DNA of 64,000 nt from positions 3,061,501 through 3,125,500 of the forward strand of contig NZ_AP024488.1 of assembly GCF_021654575.1 (NCBI RefSeq), in the 5' to 3' direction. Both the position numbers and the translations under genes were made by a program. Within the stretch, counting starts at the first letter, position 1, and every line of letters begins with the position of its first letter. A model generated the notes under the pieces. The model saw only the letters and a program-made list of their open reading frames with translations. It did not search any database and was not told the DNA's origin. This stretch comes from Desulfoluna limicola. GTDB taxonomy: Bacteria; Desulfobacterota; Desulfobacteria; Desulfobacterales; Desulfolunaceae. Below, in pieces: positions 36,183-45,416 of this stretch.

Positions 36183-36689
36183 ATGGACGAAGCGCAGAAG
36201 AGCATGGAAGAGTTTCAGATCTCAAGGGAAGAACTGCTAAAGCTCTGGGGGAAGGTGAAGGATCAGAATATTGAGGGACTTTCCGAGATAGAGAGCTTTT
36301 ATGCCGGGATCATCAAAAACCACGAAGCGATGTTCATCAAAGAGGTGGACGGGGTGGCAAACCCGGAGGCCCATGAGTACGAGCCGGAACAAGGGGTCAA
36401 CCCCTACCTTCATATCCTGCTCCACGGCCTGGTGGAGACCCAGGTGATCCGCAAACAACCCATCGAGGTCATCCAGTTCGTCAACGCCATGAAGAAACGG
36501 GACCTGGCGGAACACGCCATTCACCACCTGCTCTGCGCCATCTTTTTCCCCCTGATCCTGGAAGGACGCAACCGGGGTGGAGAGACGGACATGGCAAAAT
36601 ACGCAACCCTGCTCAAGCAGCTCAAGACCAAAAAGCCTGAAAAAATTGACGCCTTCCTGGACAAGAAGTTCCACCAGACGATTTCGTAG
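36183..36689 (+). CDS. DUF1841 family protein
   Basis: 168 residues; ATG 36183 with GAGGTGA just upstream. The block VNPYLHILLHGLVETQ, a QFVNAMKKRDLAEHAIHH segment and a hydrophobic CAIFFPLI stretch match the DUF1841 pattern, including its conserved His residues. The function of the family is unknown. It lies 138 bp after the sigma-54 regulator on the same strand and could be co-transcribed. A CGGCCTGC/GCAGGCCG hairpin at about 36755-36783 may end the transcript. Confidence 0.85.
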   Translation: MDEAQKSMEEFQISREELLKLWGKVKDQNIEGLSEIESFYAGIIKNHEAMFIKEVDGVANPEAHEYEPEQGVNPYLHILLHGLVETQVIRKQPIEVIQFVNAMKKRDLAEHAIHHLLCAIFFPLILEGRNRGGETDMAKYATLLKQLKTKKPEKIDAFLDKKFHQTIS

Positions 36690-36826
36690 GGCGGCGATAT
36701 GGCTTGACATTTTAACCCCTTCCCCCACAGGTTGCAACACCATACGCAAAAACGGCCTGCAATCTCATGCGATCGCAGGCCGCTTCCCCCTCAAAGACCC
36801 GACAGCCTCCCCTCTCACCTTTTCTG

Positions 36827-37120
36827 TCAGCTCGTAAAAATCACCCCGACACTGTATGCAGGGTTTTCCCTGGTGGACCGACTCATGGGCCTGCTCCACA
36901 CGACTTTGGCTTGTTGGCGATACGGATCCTTCCGATTCTTGGAGCGAATGACCAGGGGCGTCTCCGGAAGATACGGACACTTGCTTTGAAAGCAGAGCCC
37001 CCTGTCCGTGCAGTCAAGCAGATCGGCATCACAGTAATCACCAGCCGGTGACCGTGAGTACTGAATCGTGCCGGGAATGTGCATACGTTTGTTGTGTCTC
37101 TCATCCATAAAGACGCTCAT
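36827..37120 (-). CDS. PilZ-like domain protein
   Basis: 97 residues from ATG 37120, with AAGGAGG seven bases upstream; the longer open frame has no start signal. RHNKR near the N-terminus fits the RxxxR c-di-GMP motif, LLDCTDRGLCFQS fits the DxSxxG strand (Thr replaces Ser), and a late AKVVW...YSVGVIF strand completes a PilZ-like barrel. It probably binds cyclic di-GMP. No partner domain or operon. Confidence 0.75.
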   Translation of the reverse strand: MSVFMDERHNKRMHIPGTIQYSRSPAGDYCDADLLDCTDRGLCFQSKCPYLPETPLVIRSKNRKDPYRQQAKVVWSRPMSRSTRENPAYSVGVIFTS

Positions 37121-38122
37121 ACAATACCTCCTTGTTCCTCGGCAGACAGCGAAAGCGCCTTTTTCGATAAAAAAAAATCTGGAGTCGCCTCCAGCGCTTT
37201 TCGCGGCAAACGGTATGGGCGGAATGTGAGCCACTCACCCCCTTACCATGGGACATCATGACGACCCCGGCAGCTTGACACAGACAGCATCTCCACGTGA
37301 TAACGGCTGACTTGAGGGAATTCAGCGTCCCTGGGCGTCCATGCAATCAACCGCCGGGCAAATTAGAATAAAAGGCAGGCATACCGGACAGCGTGGGAGG
37401 TCACCATCAGTGTGGATCCTCTTCACCCGCTACCGTGGCGGGGCAGGTCTGTGCGTTTCAGGGCGTGTTCAGTACAGGCTTTCACCATGCTTTTGGTCGA
37501 ATTCAGGGATTTTTCAGATCTCGCATGAACAGGTTGTGGCACCTTATCCCGAGAGGGCGTAAGGGTCCCCGCCTATTTCGACGCGCATGGGGGGCCGCAT
37601 TGAGTGCGACATCACGAATTGAACGCATCAAACAAAAGCAAACAGATCCATGGGGTCATGATAGGAGGAATATCGGAAAAACAGAGTCAGACGAAGAGTG
37701 TCTCATATTACGTGGGCATAAGGAGGGCTCAAACCCATCTTGATGGGGAGGTTTCTGTCCAGTCGCACACCTGCCTTTATGGTCACAATTATACCACAAC
37801 ACCACAGTGACAACAGGATTTTCTTCCCTATTTTTTACAACTCGGAAGGCTCCGTCAGCCTCCGACAGCAAGCGGTGCCCCCCAAAGGAAGGTTGCAAGT
37901 GCGCAGCCGATTTCGAGCCCCAAAGCATCTCACGGCCGCTCCCGCTCAAGATGCGGCGCCCTGCAGCACAGTCACCCGTTCATGAGCGTTGGTTGCACCG
38001 CAACAAAACAGGCGCCATCCCCCTCCCCCCTTGCGTCTCCCCCCACAGGAGGCCGATGCGCACCACTCGTGGCCGAGACACCCTTGGGATGAACAGTGGC
38101 CTTTTTTCCTTCCCCTTGGGCC
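37121..38122. other. Non-coding gap
   Basis: About 1 kb with only short frames lacking ribosome sites or recognisable motifs. No member of the dispersed repeat families was found. Nothing supportable is seen. Confidence 0.6.
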
Positions 38123-40909
38123 TCAGAGCCCGGAGACCGCTTTCCGGACATCGACAAAGGCCTCTTCCAGGGCCTCCACCCCTTCAAGGGCCTCAGCCTC
38201 CTGCCCTGTCTTCAACACCGATTCAAGCTCTTTGGCCGTGGCAAAGAGGAGGTTTGCAGAAATATTGGACGAGGCCCCTTTGATGGCATGGACCTCATGG
38301 GCGGCCCGCGTGTAATCCCCGGTGTTCACCATGGCACGAATCTCCACCAGGCGATCGGTATAAAGATCCACAAATTTCTTCACAATGGACCGGTAGATCT
38401 CGTGATTGCCACCGATGCGTTCGACCCCCTCGTTGATGTTCAGGGCCGGTGGGGTCTCGGGTTGCTTCCGTGCCAATGGAGGCGATACCGTCGAGGCATC
38501 CCCGGAACCGTTCCTGCGCAGGTACCGGGAGAGGACCTCCATCAACTGCGCCCGGTCAATGGGCTTGGGGATATAGTCATCCATGCCGGCTTCCAGGCAC
38601 GCTTCACGATCCCCTTCCATGGCATGGGCGGTCATCGCAATAATGGGAATGTTTGTGTACTTCAGCTCATTTCGGATAATTCGTGTGGCTTCCATGCCGT
38701 CAAGCTGCGGCATCTGCATATCCATGAGCACTGCGTCGTAGGCCCTCTCCTTGATCCGCTCTATGGCCTGGAGCCCATTTTCGGCGATTTCCACGCGAAT
38801 GCCCGAAAAGGTGAGTATCTCCGTAGCCACCATCTGATTGATCCGGTTATCCTCCACAAGAAGAACGGTGGCCCCTTCAACGACACCAAACGCTCCTGCA
38901 TACTCAGAGGACTCCTGCATGGCGAGGTTCTGGGAGATCACCTCCTCACCAAACGTCTCCATGATGGCATCAAAAAGGGTCGAAGGCCGCAAAGGCTTGG
39001 TCACCACCCGGTCGATGCCGAAGCGGTCTTTGTCGTAGAGGTTGACACCGGCACTGAAGGCATCCAGGAGAATGACATGGGGGCGCCTGCTCGCCCCCTG
39101 AATCGTGACCTTCCTCGCCAACTCCACCCCGTCCATGTCGGGAAGGTTCATGTCCACGATGAGAAGGTCGACGTGATGCTTGCCCGCCAGCACAGAGAGG
39201 GCCTCCATGCCATTTTCACAGCAGGAGACGCCGAACCCGAAGGAGCCGAGCATGCGCTCCAGAACCTCCATCAACGTTGCATTGCCTTCGGCCACCAGAA
39301 CCCGCACATCCTGAAGATGCGTAGGGGTATCGTAGGAGAAGCGCAAGGGGGTGGTCGTGTCCTTGGCCATGGGCGCCGTAAATGTAAAGGTGCTCCCCTC
39401 ACCCGGACTGCTCGACACCTCAATGGTGCCCCCCATCATCTGGACAATACGCTTGCAGATGGTGAGGCCAAGGCCGGTCCCCCCGTATTTTCGGGTGGTG
39501 GAGCCGTCGGCCTGGGCAAAGGCATCGAACAGGCTGGTGCTGATCTTGGAGTCCAGACCGATGCCCGTATCCACGACCTGAAATTTTAGGGTCACATGGG
39601 TATCGGTCTCGTCGGCAATGCCCATTCGCAACGTGATTTCACCCTCTTCGGTAAACTTCACCGCATTGCTGGTGAGGTTTACCAGGACCTGCTGAAGGCG
39701 CAAAGGATCCCCCACCAGCCGGTCGGGCATCCCGTCGCCGATGTCGATGATGAATTCCAGCCCCTTTTCATTGATCTGGTCCAGAAACATGCTGGAGATG
39801 TTCTCCACCAGGCTGCCGATATCAAAGGGGGTCTCCTCGAGGTCCAGCTTGCCCGCCTCGATTTTGGACAGATCGAGTATATCATTGATGATCCCGAGAA
39901 GAGATCTGGCCGACGTACGAATGATATCCAGATACTCACGGCGCTGATCCCGCGTGATCTCTTCATTAAGGGCCAGATCGCTCATGCCGATGATGGCATT
40001 CATCGGAGTGCGAATTTCATGGCTCATATTGGCCAGGAACTCGGTCTTCACCCTGGCCGACTGGTCCGCCGCCTCTTTGGCTTGGGAAAGCTCGTCATTG
40101 ATGCGGACCAACTCACGGGTTCTGGCATCCACCCGCAACTCAAGCTCCCCATGAATCTCCCGCAGCTCCCGCGCCACCTTTTTTCTCTCTTCGATCTCGG
40201 CACGCAGGCTCTTGTTGATGGAAGCCAGCTGAGCCGTTCGTTCCTGCACCCGGTGCTCGAGCTCCAGATTCGCCTGACGTGCCTTCCAGCGTTCATTCTC
40301 GAGCTGGCAGGAGATAATAAAGTTCTTCCGGTTGTAATACTCAAACATGTAACAGGAAGCCATCCCCACCAGGTTGGTGGCGATGAAGAAGAAGTTGTTG
40401 TTGATGACGATGGAAAGGGGGGTCTCGGAGAAATAGAGGGCGGCCACCGTGTAAAGCCCCACCAGGAACCAGCCGGTAAGGCTGGCCCAAAGAAACTTGA
40501 CGCGACCGAAGCTGTACCCGAACATCAAGACCAGTATCAACCCGGCAAAATAGGTATACCCGGCAGGCGAGGGCGCAAGGCACAGCATCATGATGATACC
40601 GCCCCCCCCGGCCATAAGGACCGACACAAACAGCGGCTGCATGATGCGGACAAAAAAGCGGGTGAAAGAGAGGCAGAGAACAAGCGTCACAACCGGCAGG
40701 AAAAAACCGAAGCGAATCATGAGAAACGTGGAGAGAAACTCAGGGACCTGCAGGACATCCAGAAATCCGAAGAGGATGTAAAAGATGGCAGCAAGAACCA
40801 GGACGATACGAATCTGCCAGATATACTTCTCAAAGTCTCTGTTCAGATACGCCTCTTCGAGTTCTTCATCTGCACCGGAAAATGTGAGTGTAATGGGATT
40901 TAGTTTCAT
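38123..40909 (-). CDS. Hybrid sensor histidine kinase (membrane, 2 receivers, Hpt)
   Basis: 928 residues: a six-or-so-helix membrane region (about 30-215), a coiled coil with two repeated ERT/ART-type heptad stretches (215-285), HisKA with the phospho-His near 297 in ANMSHEIRTPMNAIIG, HATPase (405-520; VDTGIGLD, KYGGTGLGLTI), receiver 1 (540-660; IVDMNLPDMDG), receiver 2 (690-805; LMDMQMPQLDG) and an Hpt domain with His in AHEVHAIKGAS. It forms a complete internal phosphorelay of the BarA/TorS kind; its output partner is not encoded nearby. Ligand unknown. Flanked by gaps of about 1.0 and 0.55 kb without genes. Confidence 0.93.
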   Translation of the reverse strand: MKLNPITLTFSGADEELEEAYLNRDFEKYIWQIRIVLVLAAIFYILFGFLDVLQVPEFLSTFLMIRFGFFLPVVTLVLCLSFTRFFVRIMQPLFVSVLMAGGGGIIMMLCLAPSPAGYTYFAGLILVLMFGYSFGRVKFLWASLTGWFLVGLYTVAALYFSETPLSIVINNNFFFIATNLVGMASCYMFEYYNRKNFIISCQLENERWKARQANLELEHRVQERTAQLASINKSLRAEIEERKKVARELREIHGELELRVDARTRELVRINDELSQAKEAADQSARVKTEFLANMSHEIRTPMNAIIGMSDLALNEEITRDQRREYLDIIRTSARSLLGIINDILDLSKIEAGKLDLEETPFDIGSLVENISSMFLDQINEKGLEFIIDIGDGMPDRLVGDPLRLQQVLVNLTSNAVKFTEEGEITLRMGIADETDTHVTLKFQVVDTGIGLDSKISTSLFDAFAQADGSTTRKYGGTGLGLTICKRIVQMMGGTIEVSSSPGEGSTFTFTAPMAKDTTTPLRFSYDTPTHLQDVRVLVAEGNATLMEVLERMLGSFGFGVSCCENGMEALSVLAGKHHVDLLIVDMNLPDMDGVELARKVTIQGASRRPHVILLDAFSAGVNLYDKDRFGIDRVVTKPLRPSTLFDAIMETFGEEVISQNLAMQESSEYAGAFGVVEGATVLLVEDNRINQMVATEILTFSGIRVEIAENGLQAIERIKERAYDAVLMDMQMPQLDGMEATRIIRNELKYTNIPIIAMTAHAMEGDREACLEAGMDDYIPKPIDRAQLMEVLSRYLRRNGSGDASTVSPPLARKQPETPPALNINEGVERIGGNHEIYRSIVKKFVDLYTDRLVEIRAMVNTGDYTRAAHEVHAIKGASSNISANLLFATAKELESVLKTGQEAEALEGVEALEEAFVDVRKAVSGL

Positions 40910-41464
40910 GCCGCCACTGGTAAAAGAATGGCCTTGATGGTCATTTCAGCCATGTTGGAAATAAGCACAAACAGCCCATCATCCAACAGCTTGTTCTGTT
41001 AGAGATACATTTACCGGCAAGCTGTGGCTCACACCTGTTTGGCTCAAGGAAAGATCACGGCCAAAATATGTCGTGCCCCTCATGTCAACGCTTTTCCGGG
41101 TCCTCATGCACCGCAAAGAACCATCACAGCCAGAACATCAAGGCAGCCCCGGGGGGGCCTCTTGATGCCCGCGCCTCTCCCTTTCGGAAAAAGCCCGCCG
41201 CATGACATCACAGCAAGATGCAGAAGAGCTGAACCCTGAACATTGATTACCGGGCACGTCTTGAAATATCGCCTGTTTCTCCACGAATAAAGACAAAGAG
41301 CCCCCAAAGAAATTGAACCCCTTGGAATTTATGGCATATGAGGCAGGTTATTTCAAGAACCATTGACGATTTTTTAGCGCCAACGCAAGGGGTTCCGCAC
41401 GAAGGTACATTCAGCCGCCCCCTCCTTTAGGGGCCATTGAAGCCAGCCCCTGCACGCGCCAAGG
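40910..41464. other. Non-coding gap
   Basis: No coding region, repeat copy or clear promoter was found between the hybrid kinase and the CCG-domain gene. Confidence 0.6.
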
Positions 41465-42331
41465 CTACATGCTTTGGCGACGTCCCCCCTCTTCGAAGAC
41501 CAGAGCCAGCCTCTCGGCCTCATCGTGACTGATCCCCAGGCTCTCCGGTGGCAGCCCCATGGCAAGCCCCAAAAGCTGGGGGTAGACGACAGGCAGGGGC
41601 AGGTCCCCCTTGTCCATCACCCCACTGAACTGAAGGTGACAGTGAGGGCAGCCCGTGGCCACCAGGGAGCCGCCCATGTCACGAATAGCCTCAAGTTTCT
41701 GAAGCGTCATCTTTTCCGACAATTCGGAATTGATCCCATTTAAGGGAGCGCCGCAGCAATCGAATTTCCGTTTGTAATCAAGGCTCTCCATCCCAATGGC
41801 TGAAAGAAGCAGATCAAAAAATTCCGGTACGCCGGCCTCATTGAACTCATTGATATTGCTAGGGCGCAGCATATGGCAGCCATACTGGGCGCCGACCCGG
41901 ACACCGGAAATCGGCCGCACCACCCGCTGACGAATTGCCGTGAGCCCGACGTCGTGTCGTAAAAACGAGAGGATATGGGTCACACGCCCCACACCTCGGT
42001 AGACCAGCCCCTCGCGCTTCAAGATCGCGTTCACCTCTTCCCGAAGCTGGAGGTCCTGGTTCAATGCATTCTGGGCGCGTTTAAAACTGCCGAAACAGCA
42101 TTTGCACAGCACCAGGATATCCCGCCCTTTTTTTTCAGCCAGGGCCAGGTTCCTTGCAGATGAAAGGAGAAACAGCTCCGGATCTGTGTTCCGCATGGGG
42201 TAGCCGCAGCAATTGAACATGCTCTCATGACAAATATCCACGTCAAACGCTTTTAAAACGGCCACGGTGGCATCGCGATAGCCGATCAGCCGCGCGGGTA
42301 TGTTGCATCCTGTAAAAAGTTGGTATCCCAT
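41465..42331 (-). CDS. HdrB-like protein, two CCG domains (stand-alone)
   Basis: 288 residues from ATG 42331; an upstream frame extends 13 codons without a ribosome site. First CCG domain: C9, CC at 41-42 (spacing 31) and C76-x2-C79. Second: YGCHM, DCCGAP and CPHC. This fits the HdrB cluster pattern CX31-39-CC-X35-36-CXXC, although the first CC-to-CXXC distance is slightly short (33). It probably holds one or two noncubane Fe-S clusters and reduces a disulfide or accepts electrons. No HdrC/HdrA partner adjoins it. It has its own near-consensus sigma-54 promoter. Confidence 0.88.
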   Translation of the reverse strand: MGYQLFTGCNIPARLIGYRDATVAVLKAFDVDICHESMFNCCGYPMRNTDPELFLLSSARNLALAEKKGRDILVLCKCCFGSFKRAQNALNQDLQLREEVNAILKREGLVYRGVGRVTHILSFLRHDVGLTAIRQRVVRPISGVRVGAQYGCHMLRPSNINEFNEAGVPEFFDLLLSAIGMESLDYKRKFDCCGAPLNGINSELSEKMTLQKLEAIRDMGGSLVATGCPHCHLQFSGVMDKGDLPLPVVYPQLLGLAMGLPPESLGISHDEAERLALVFEEGGRRQSM

Positions 42332-42577
42332 TGGGGATCGTCTCCCTGGGCCGCCGGTGTCTTCGCGCAAGCCCCGGCCCCTGACATCACGTTAAGGGGC
42401 GTTATGTTTCAATTCGACTAATTATCCGCCACTTGCACGACCACGATTAGACAACGCAACCGCAGGTGAGGAGCCGCTGCCAAAACGCAACGACACAAAC
42501 AAAGTGACTTCATATGATGATCTTGCGGCCCCTGACGGTGCTCAACAGCGTTCAGGTGATCCACGGGCTGGTCTTCA

Positions 42578-42593
42578 TGCAATGATGGTGCCA
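42578..42593 (-). promoter_or_regulatory. Sigma-54 (-24/-12) promoter for the CCG-domain gene
   Basis: Minus strand TGGCAC-CATCA-TTGCA, an exact match to TGGCAC-N5-TTGCA. It lies about 250 bp upstream of the ATG at 42331. The gap 42332-42994 has no coding region. Confidence 0.75.
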
Positions 42594-42994
42594 CCGCAAA
42601 CCCACCAGAATATTGCAAGTTTATTCAAGCCATTGACATCACACCACACCACAAGACCGCCGCAACCATTCCGGCAAAGGTCCGAAAAAAAGCACTCACC
42701 TGTTTTGTATTGCCTTTAAAGCCCCTTTCAGTTATACATTCAGCCAGTTGACGGATAAATGCCCTTTGCAGGTCCCCGGTAGAGACGGCTCCTTCACACC
42801 ATCAGGGTAACGGCGCGACGGCCTCTGGCCCCTCGCTGCCACACCCCAAACTGAATAGGATCAAGCAGGGTGTCGTCGGCTCTTTTCGATGCCACCTGTG
42901 CCTCCCAACACGACCAAGCGCCGCCCATAGGACACATGACCGCTTGCCGTACCACCCCTTTTAACAACCATGCGAATAAGCGATATAAAAAGCC

Positions 42995-43453
42995 ATGATA
43001 CGAAAAGCCACGATCCAGGATATCAAGCAAATTCACGCCCTCCTGTCAGAATATGGAAACCGGGGCGAACTCCTCTCCCGCCCCTTGAGTGAACTCTACG
43101 ACCATGTGCGGGATTTTTTCGTGTATGAGGACCGGGAGTCGGGCATCATCGGATGCGGGGCACTTCAATTCTGCTGGGAGGATCTTGCCGAGGTACGCTC
43201 CTTTGCCATACACCCCGACCACACAGGAAAAGGAATCGGAAGATTGCTGGCCCAGAGCGCCCTGGACGAAGCAGTGGCCTTTGGCATCAAAAAACTCTTT
43301 ACGCTCACCTACAAGCCCGGGTTCTTCAAGAAAATGGGCTTTCACCTCATCGACCGGGCGGAGCTTCCATTAAAAATCTGGAGCGACTGCATCAACTGCG
43401 TCAAATTCCCCGACTGTGATGAGATCGCCATGATGCGCCGCCTCGACGAATAG
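42995..43453 (+). CDS. Short ArgA-type N-acetyltransferase
   Basis: 152 residues of the GNAT fold. The acetyl-CoA loop is HPDHTGKGIGRLL near 73-85. LSRPLSELYDHVRDFFVYE, QFCWEDLAEVRS and the Cys-bearing C-terminus IWSDCINCVKFPDCDEIAM match the short stand-alone N-acetylglutamate synthases described in several bacteria and in deltaproteobacteria. Likely first step of arginine synthesis (acetyl-CoA plus glutamate). No other arg gene nearby. No strong Shine-Dalgarno before the ATG. An excellent terminator follows. Confidence 0.85.
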   Translation: MIRKATIQDIKQIHALLSEYGNRGELLSRPLSELYDHVRDFFVYEDRESGIIGCGALQFCWEDLAEVRSFAIHPDHTGKGIGRLLAQSALDEAVAFGIKKLFTLTYKPGFFKKMGFHLIDRAELPLKIWSDCINCVKFPDCDEIAMMRRLDE

Positions 43454-43546
43454 AAAGTGGGCAGCCCTCACAACCGGCGGTCCACTTCAGGCCACACAGC
43501 CGCTGGTCCCGGAAACCAAAGCCGATCTATTCATATTTGTACGCAT

Positions 43547-43585
43547 AAAAAAACGCCCCGCTGAACAGTCAGCGGGGCGTTTTTA
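43547..43585 (+). terminator. Intrinsic terminator
   Basis: AAAAAAACGCCCCGCTGA-acag-TCAGCGGGGCGTTTTT: a 13-bp stem with A- and T-runs, ending the acetyltransferase transcript. Confidence 0.92.
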
Positions 43586-43617
43586 TCTCTCAACAGGCAA
43601 TGATTCCAGCTCAAATT

Positions 43618-43762
43618 ACCCCCGGCGGCCCTGCCGGCGGACAACCTTTTGAGACGTCAGATAAACAAAGTTTAAAAAATTATCCTCAAGGTAGTGCGCC
43701 AATTAAAGGGCAAAGCACATCGGCAACCTGCTTTCAAGGTGGCACGCCTTGAGGCCGGAGGC
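43618..43762. repeat. L+A composite palindromic element
   Basis: An L arm (CCCCGGCGGCCCTGCCGGCGG) is joined to a reverse A module (GGGCAAAGCACATCGGCAAC, CTGCTTTCAAGGTGGC, ending GAGGCCGGAGGC 43762). The flank GAGCTGAAATAGTGCC follows at 43784. First copy after about 18 kb without any. Confidence 0.7.
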
Positions 43763-43827
43763 TTCTTTTCAACCCCCATGCTGAGCTGAAATAGTGCCCA
43801 CAGTTCTTGAAAAGAGTGCCACGGCCA

Positions 43828-44889
43828 TCAGGTATAGACCATATTGACACTCAGGAGAGGGTACTTCCACACCCCGGGTTTCGGCATGATGAGCTGGTTG
43901 CAGATGGTCGTCCAGGCCGTTTCGGCCTTGATCGCCCGGATCTTTCCGTCCTGGGGCGGCCTTGCCGGAGGCGTGTGATCGTAATCCACCCTTAATATGC
44001 AGACCCCGTCCTTCTCTTCATAATCGATGACGTAATTGCTGGTGAAGGTTTCAAGGTTCATGGAGTTTCCTTCGGCCACCTCCAGCATTTCAGACAGTGG
44101 CAACCGCACCAGGGCGTATCGGGAGAAGCCTCGCTCGGAAAACCTGAGTACACAGCGCGACTCGCTGCTCGAGACGTAAACCGTGGAGATGGAGTTGAGG
44201 CGCTTGAGGTACTGTGCCGCCACACAGGCGGCTGTCCGTCGCCCGCCGGCCATGATGGGCAGGCCGTGCATCTCAAAGAACTTCTTCTGAATATCTTCGG
44301 CACATTTGTCACCCCGCTCGTAAAGATCCTTGATAATGTATCGCAGGTCCTTGCCCATCTCTTCAGCGGCTTCGGCAATGGGCCAATCAATTCGCACATG
44401 GTAATGAGAGAGGGCGTAGCGATCCGTGGCGCGTGAGACCGGGTCCCGTTGAATGAGCAGAGCATAGTCCACAGGAAGCAATTTGCGCATGAAATCGCTG
44501 AATTCAATGGAGTCCAGGTATTTCCAGCCACGATCAAACTCGTCGGAAAGATCAAGGATGCCGGAGGCAATCAGGTTGCTTTTTACCGTCTTGTTGACAT
44601 CGAAAAAGCGGATATACTTCTTGCAGGGGGCCGGGATGGTGTCCTCGATAAAAATAATGAGAAAGGCATTGTGCTCCTCGTATTCGGTACCGGGAATACG
44701 CGCCCTCGGTTTCAACTCCCGCCGTTCAACGAAGGGATACTCCATGTTGTTTTTTTTAAAATTATCATACGACTCGACCAGGCCGTACTGAAGCACGAAC
44801 TCATCAAGGTCATCCCGCAGGACTTCATAGTAGATGCGCCTCAATTTATGGGCGCGGCTGAGCTCTTCCCTGTAACCCCAATATCCCAA
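43828..44889 (-). CDS. Hypothetical protein, 353 residues
   Basis: The start is probably TTG at 44889 with GGGGGGTTC just upstream; the first in-frame ATG (codon 49) is late. Soluble, charged, with no signal peptide, membrane segment or recognised motif. It has two halves: the first with a PCKKYIRFFDVNKTVKS segment, the middle with the basic MAGGRRTAACVAAQYLKRL. The balance of strands and helices suggests a globular enzyme or binding protein. It lies alone, downstream of a structured spacer. I do not recognise the family. Confidence 0.75.
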   Translation of the reverse strand: MGYWGYREELSRAHKLRRIYYEVLRDDLDEFVLQYGLVESYDNFKKNNMEYPFVERRELKPRARIPGTEYEEHNAFLIIFIEDTIPAPCKKYIRFFDVNKTVKSNLIASGILDLSDEFDRGWKYLDSIEFSDFMRKLLPVDYALLIQRDPVSRATDRYALSHYHVRIDWPIAEAAEEMGKDLRYIIKDLYERGDKCAEDIQKKFFEMHGLPIMAGGRRTAACVAAQYLKRLNSISTVYVSSSESRCVLRFSERGFSRYALVRLPLSEMLEVAEGNSMNLETFTSNYVIDYEEKDGVCILRVDYDHTPPARPPQDGKIRAIKAETAWTTICNQLIMPKPGVWKYPLLSVNMVYT

Positions 44890-44977
44890 AAGAACCCCCC
44901 GTCAAAGGTATATCGCTTCCCATGTCATGCAAAGGGTCAGCGTCGTTCACGTGTTGATCCACATTCAAGTGTCGTCT

Positions 44978-45245
44978 GGATATCAAAAAAAAAGCCCAAC
45001 GCGATCAGAGGCAGATCACCGGGCGCGAAAGGAGAGATTGCAGTGGTATCAGCGCTTCAAGGCAAGCGATAAATCGCTGATATCTTACTGTGTAAGGAAG
45101 TCCCCCGCAGGTGCTGAAAAGCTGTCATACCCTCCAGTGCCGGTGCAAGTCCTGTGATCCGAAGTTTTAGCGGTTCATGGCTGGGCATATCACAACATCT
45201 TGTACCATGATTCCTGGAAAGGGTCAACAGGATAGCGCACGAAAT
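44978..45245 (-). other. Structured spacer, possible small RNA
   Basis: Read on the minus strand, TATCAGCG pairs with CGCTGATA (45044-45082) and a GCCC...GGGC stem with an inner GATC/GATC pair ends in T9 (about 44988-45023), like a weak terminator. On the plus strand GCCGGTGCAAGTCC and CTGTGATCCG recall cobalamin-riboswitch words, but the rest of that motif is missing. Read as protein on the plus strand, a WYQRFKAS...YC stretch vaguely resembles an IS66-type helper. None of these readings is secure. Confidence 0.3.
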
Positions 45246-45292
45246 TGAAGATATAGACTGCTATTTCAATGTGTTTTAAGACCTTCGCCAAC

Positions 45293-45348
45293 AAATAAAA
45301 ACGGCCCTGACTTAAAATACTAAGTTCCAGGACCGTTTATTTGATCGT
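45293..45348 (-). terminator. Intrinsic terminator of pgk
   Basis: On the minus strand ACGGTCCTGGAACTT pairs with AAGTCAGGGCCGT across a short loop and is followed by TTTTATTT, about 70 bp after the pgk stop. Confidence 0.75.
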
Positions 45349-45416
45349 ATTATCGCCCAAAATCAGTGTTTTTCAGCGATAGACGCATTCCAAATGCCGT
45401 GTATCTCCCCACCCTG

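Noticed and set aside
38096..39589. Open frame of 497 codons on the plus strand
   Set aside because: It lies wholly antisense to the hybrid kinase, whose domains are unmistakable; it has no motif or ribosome site. High-GC antisense frames of this kind also occur opposite gyrA (49153-50268, 50662-52044) and other genes.
45140..45165. Cobalamin-riboswitch-like words GGTGCAAGTCC and CTGTGATC
   Set aside because: The CCCGC-ACTGT block and the distal pairing region are missing, and neither neighbour suggests cobalamin control.
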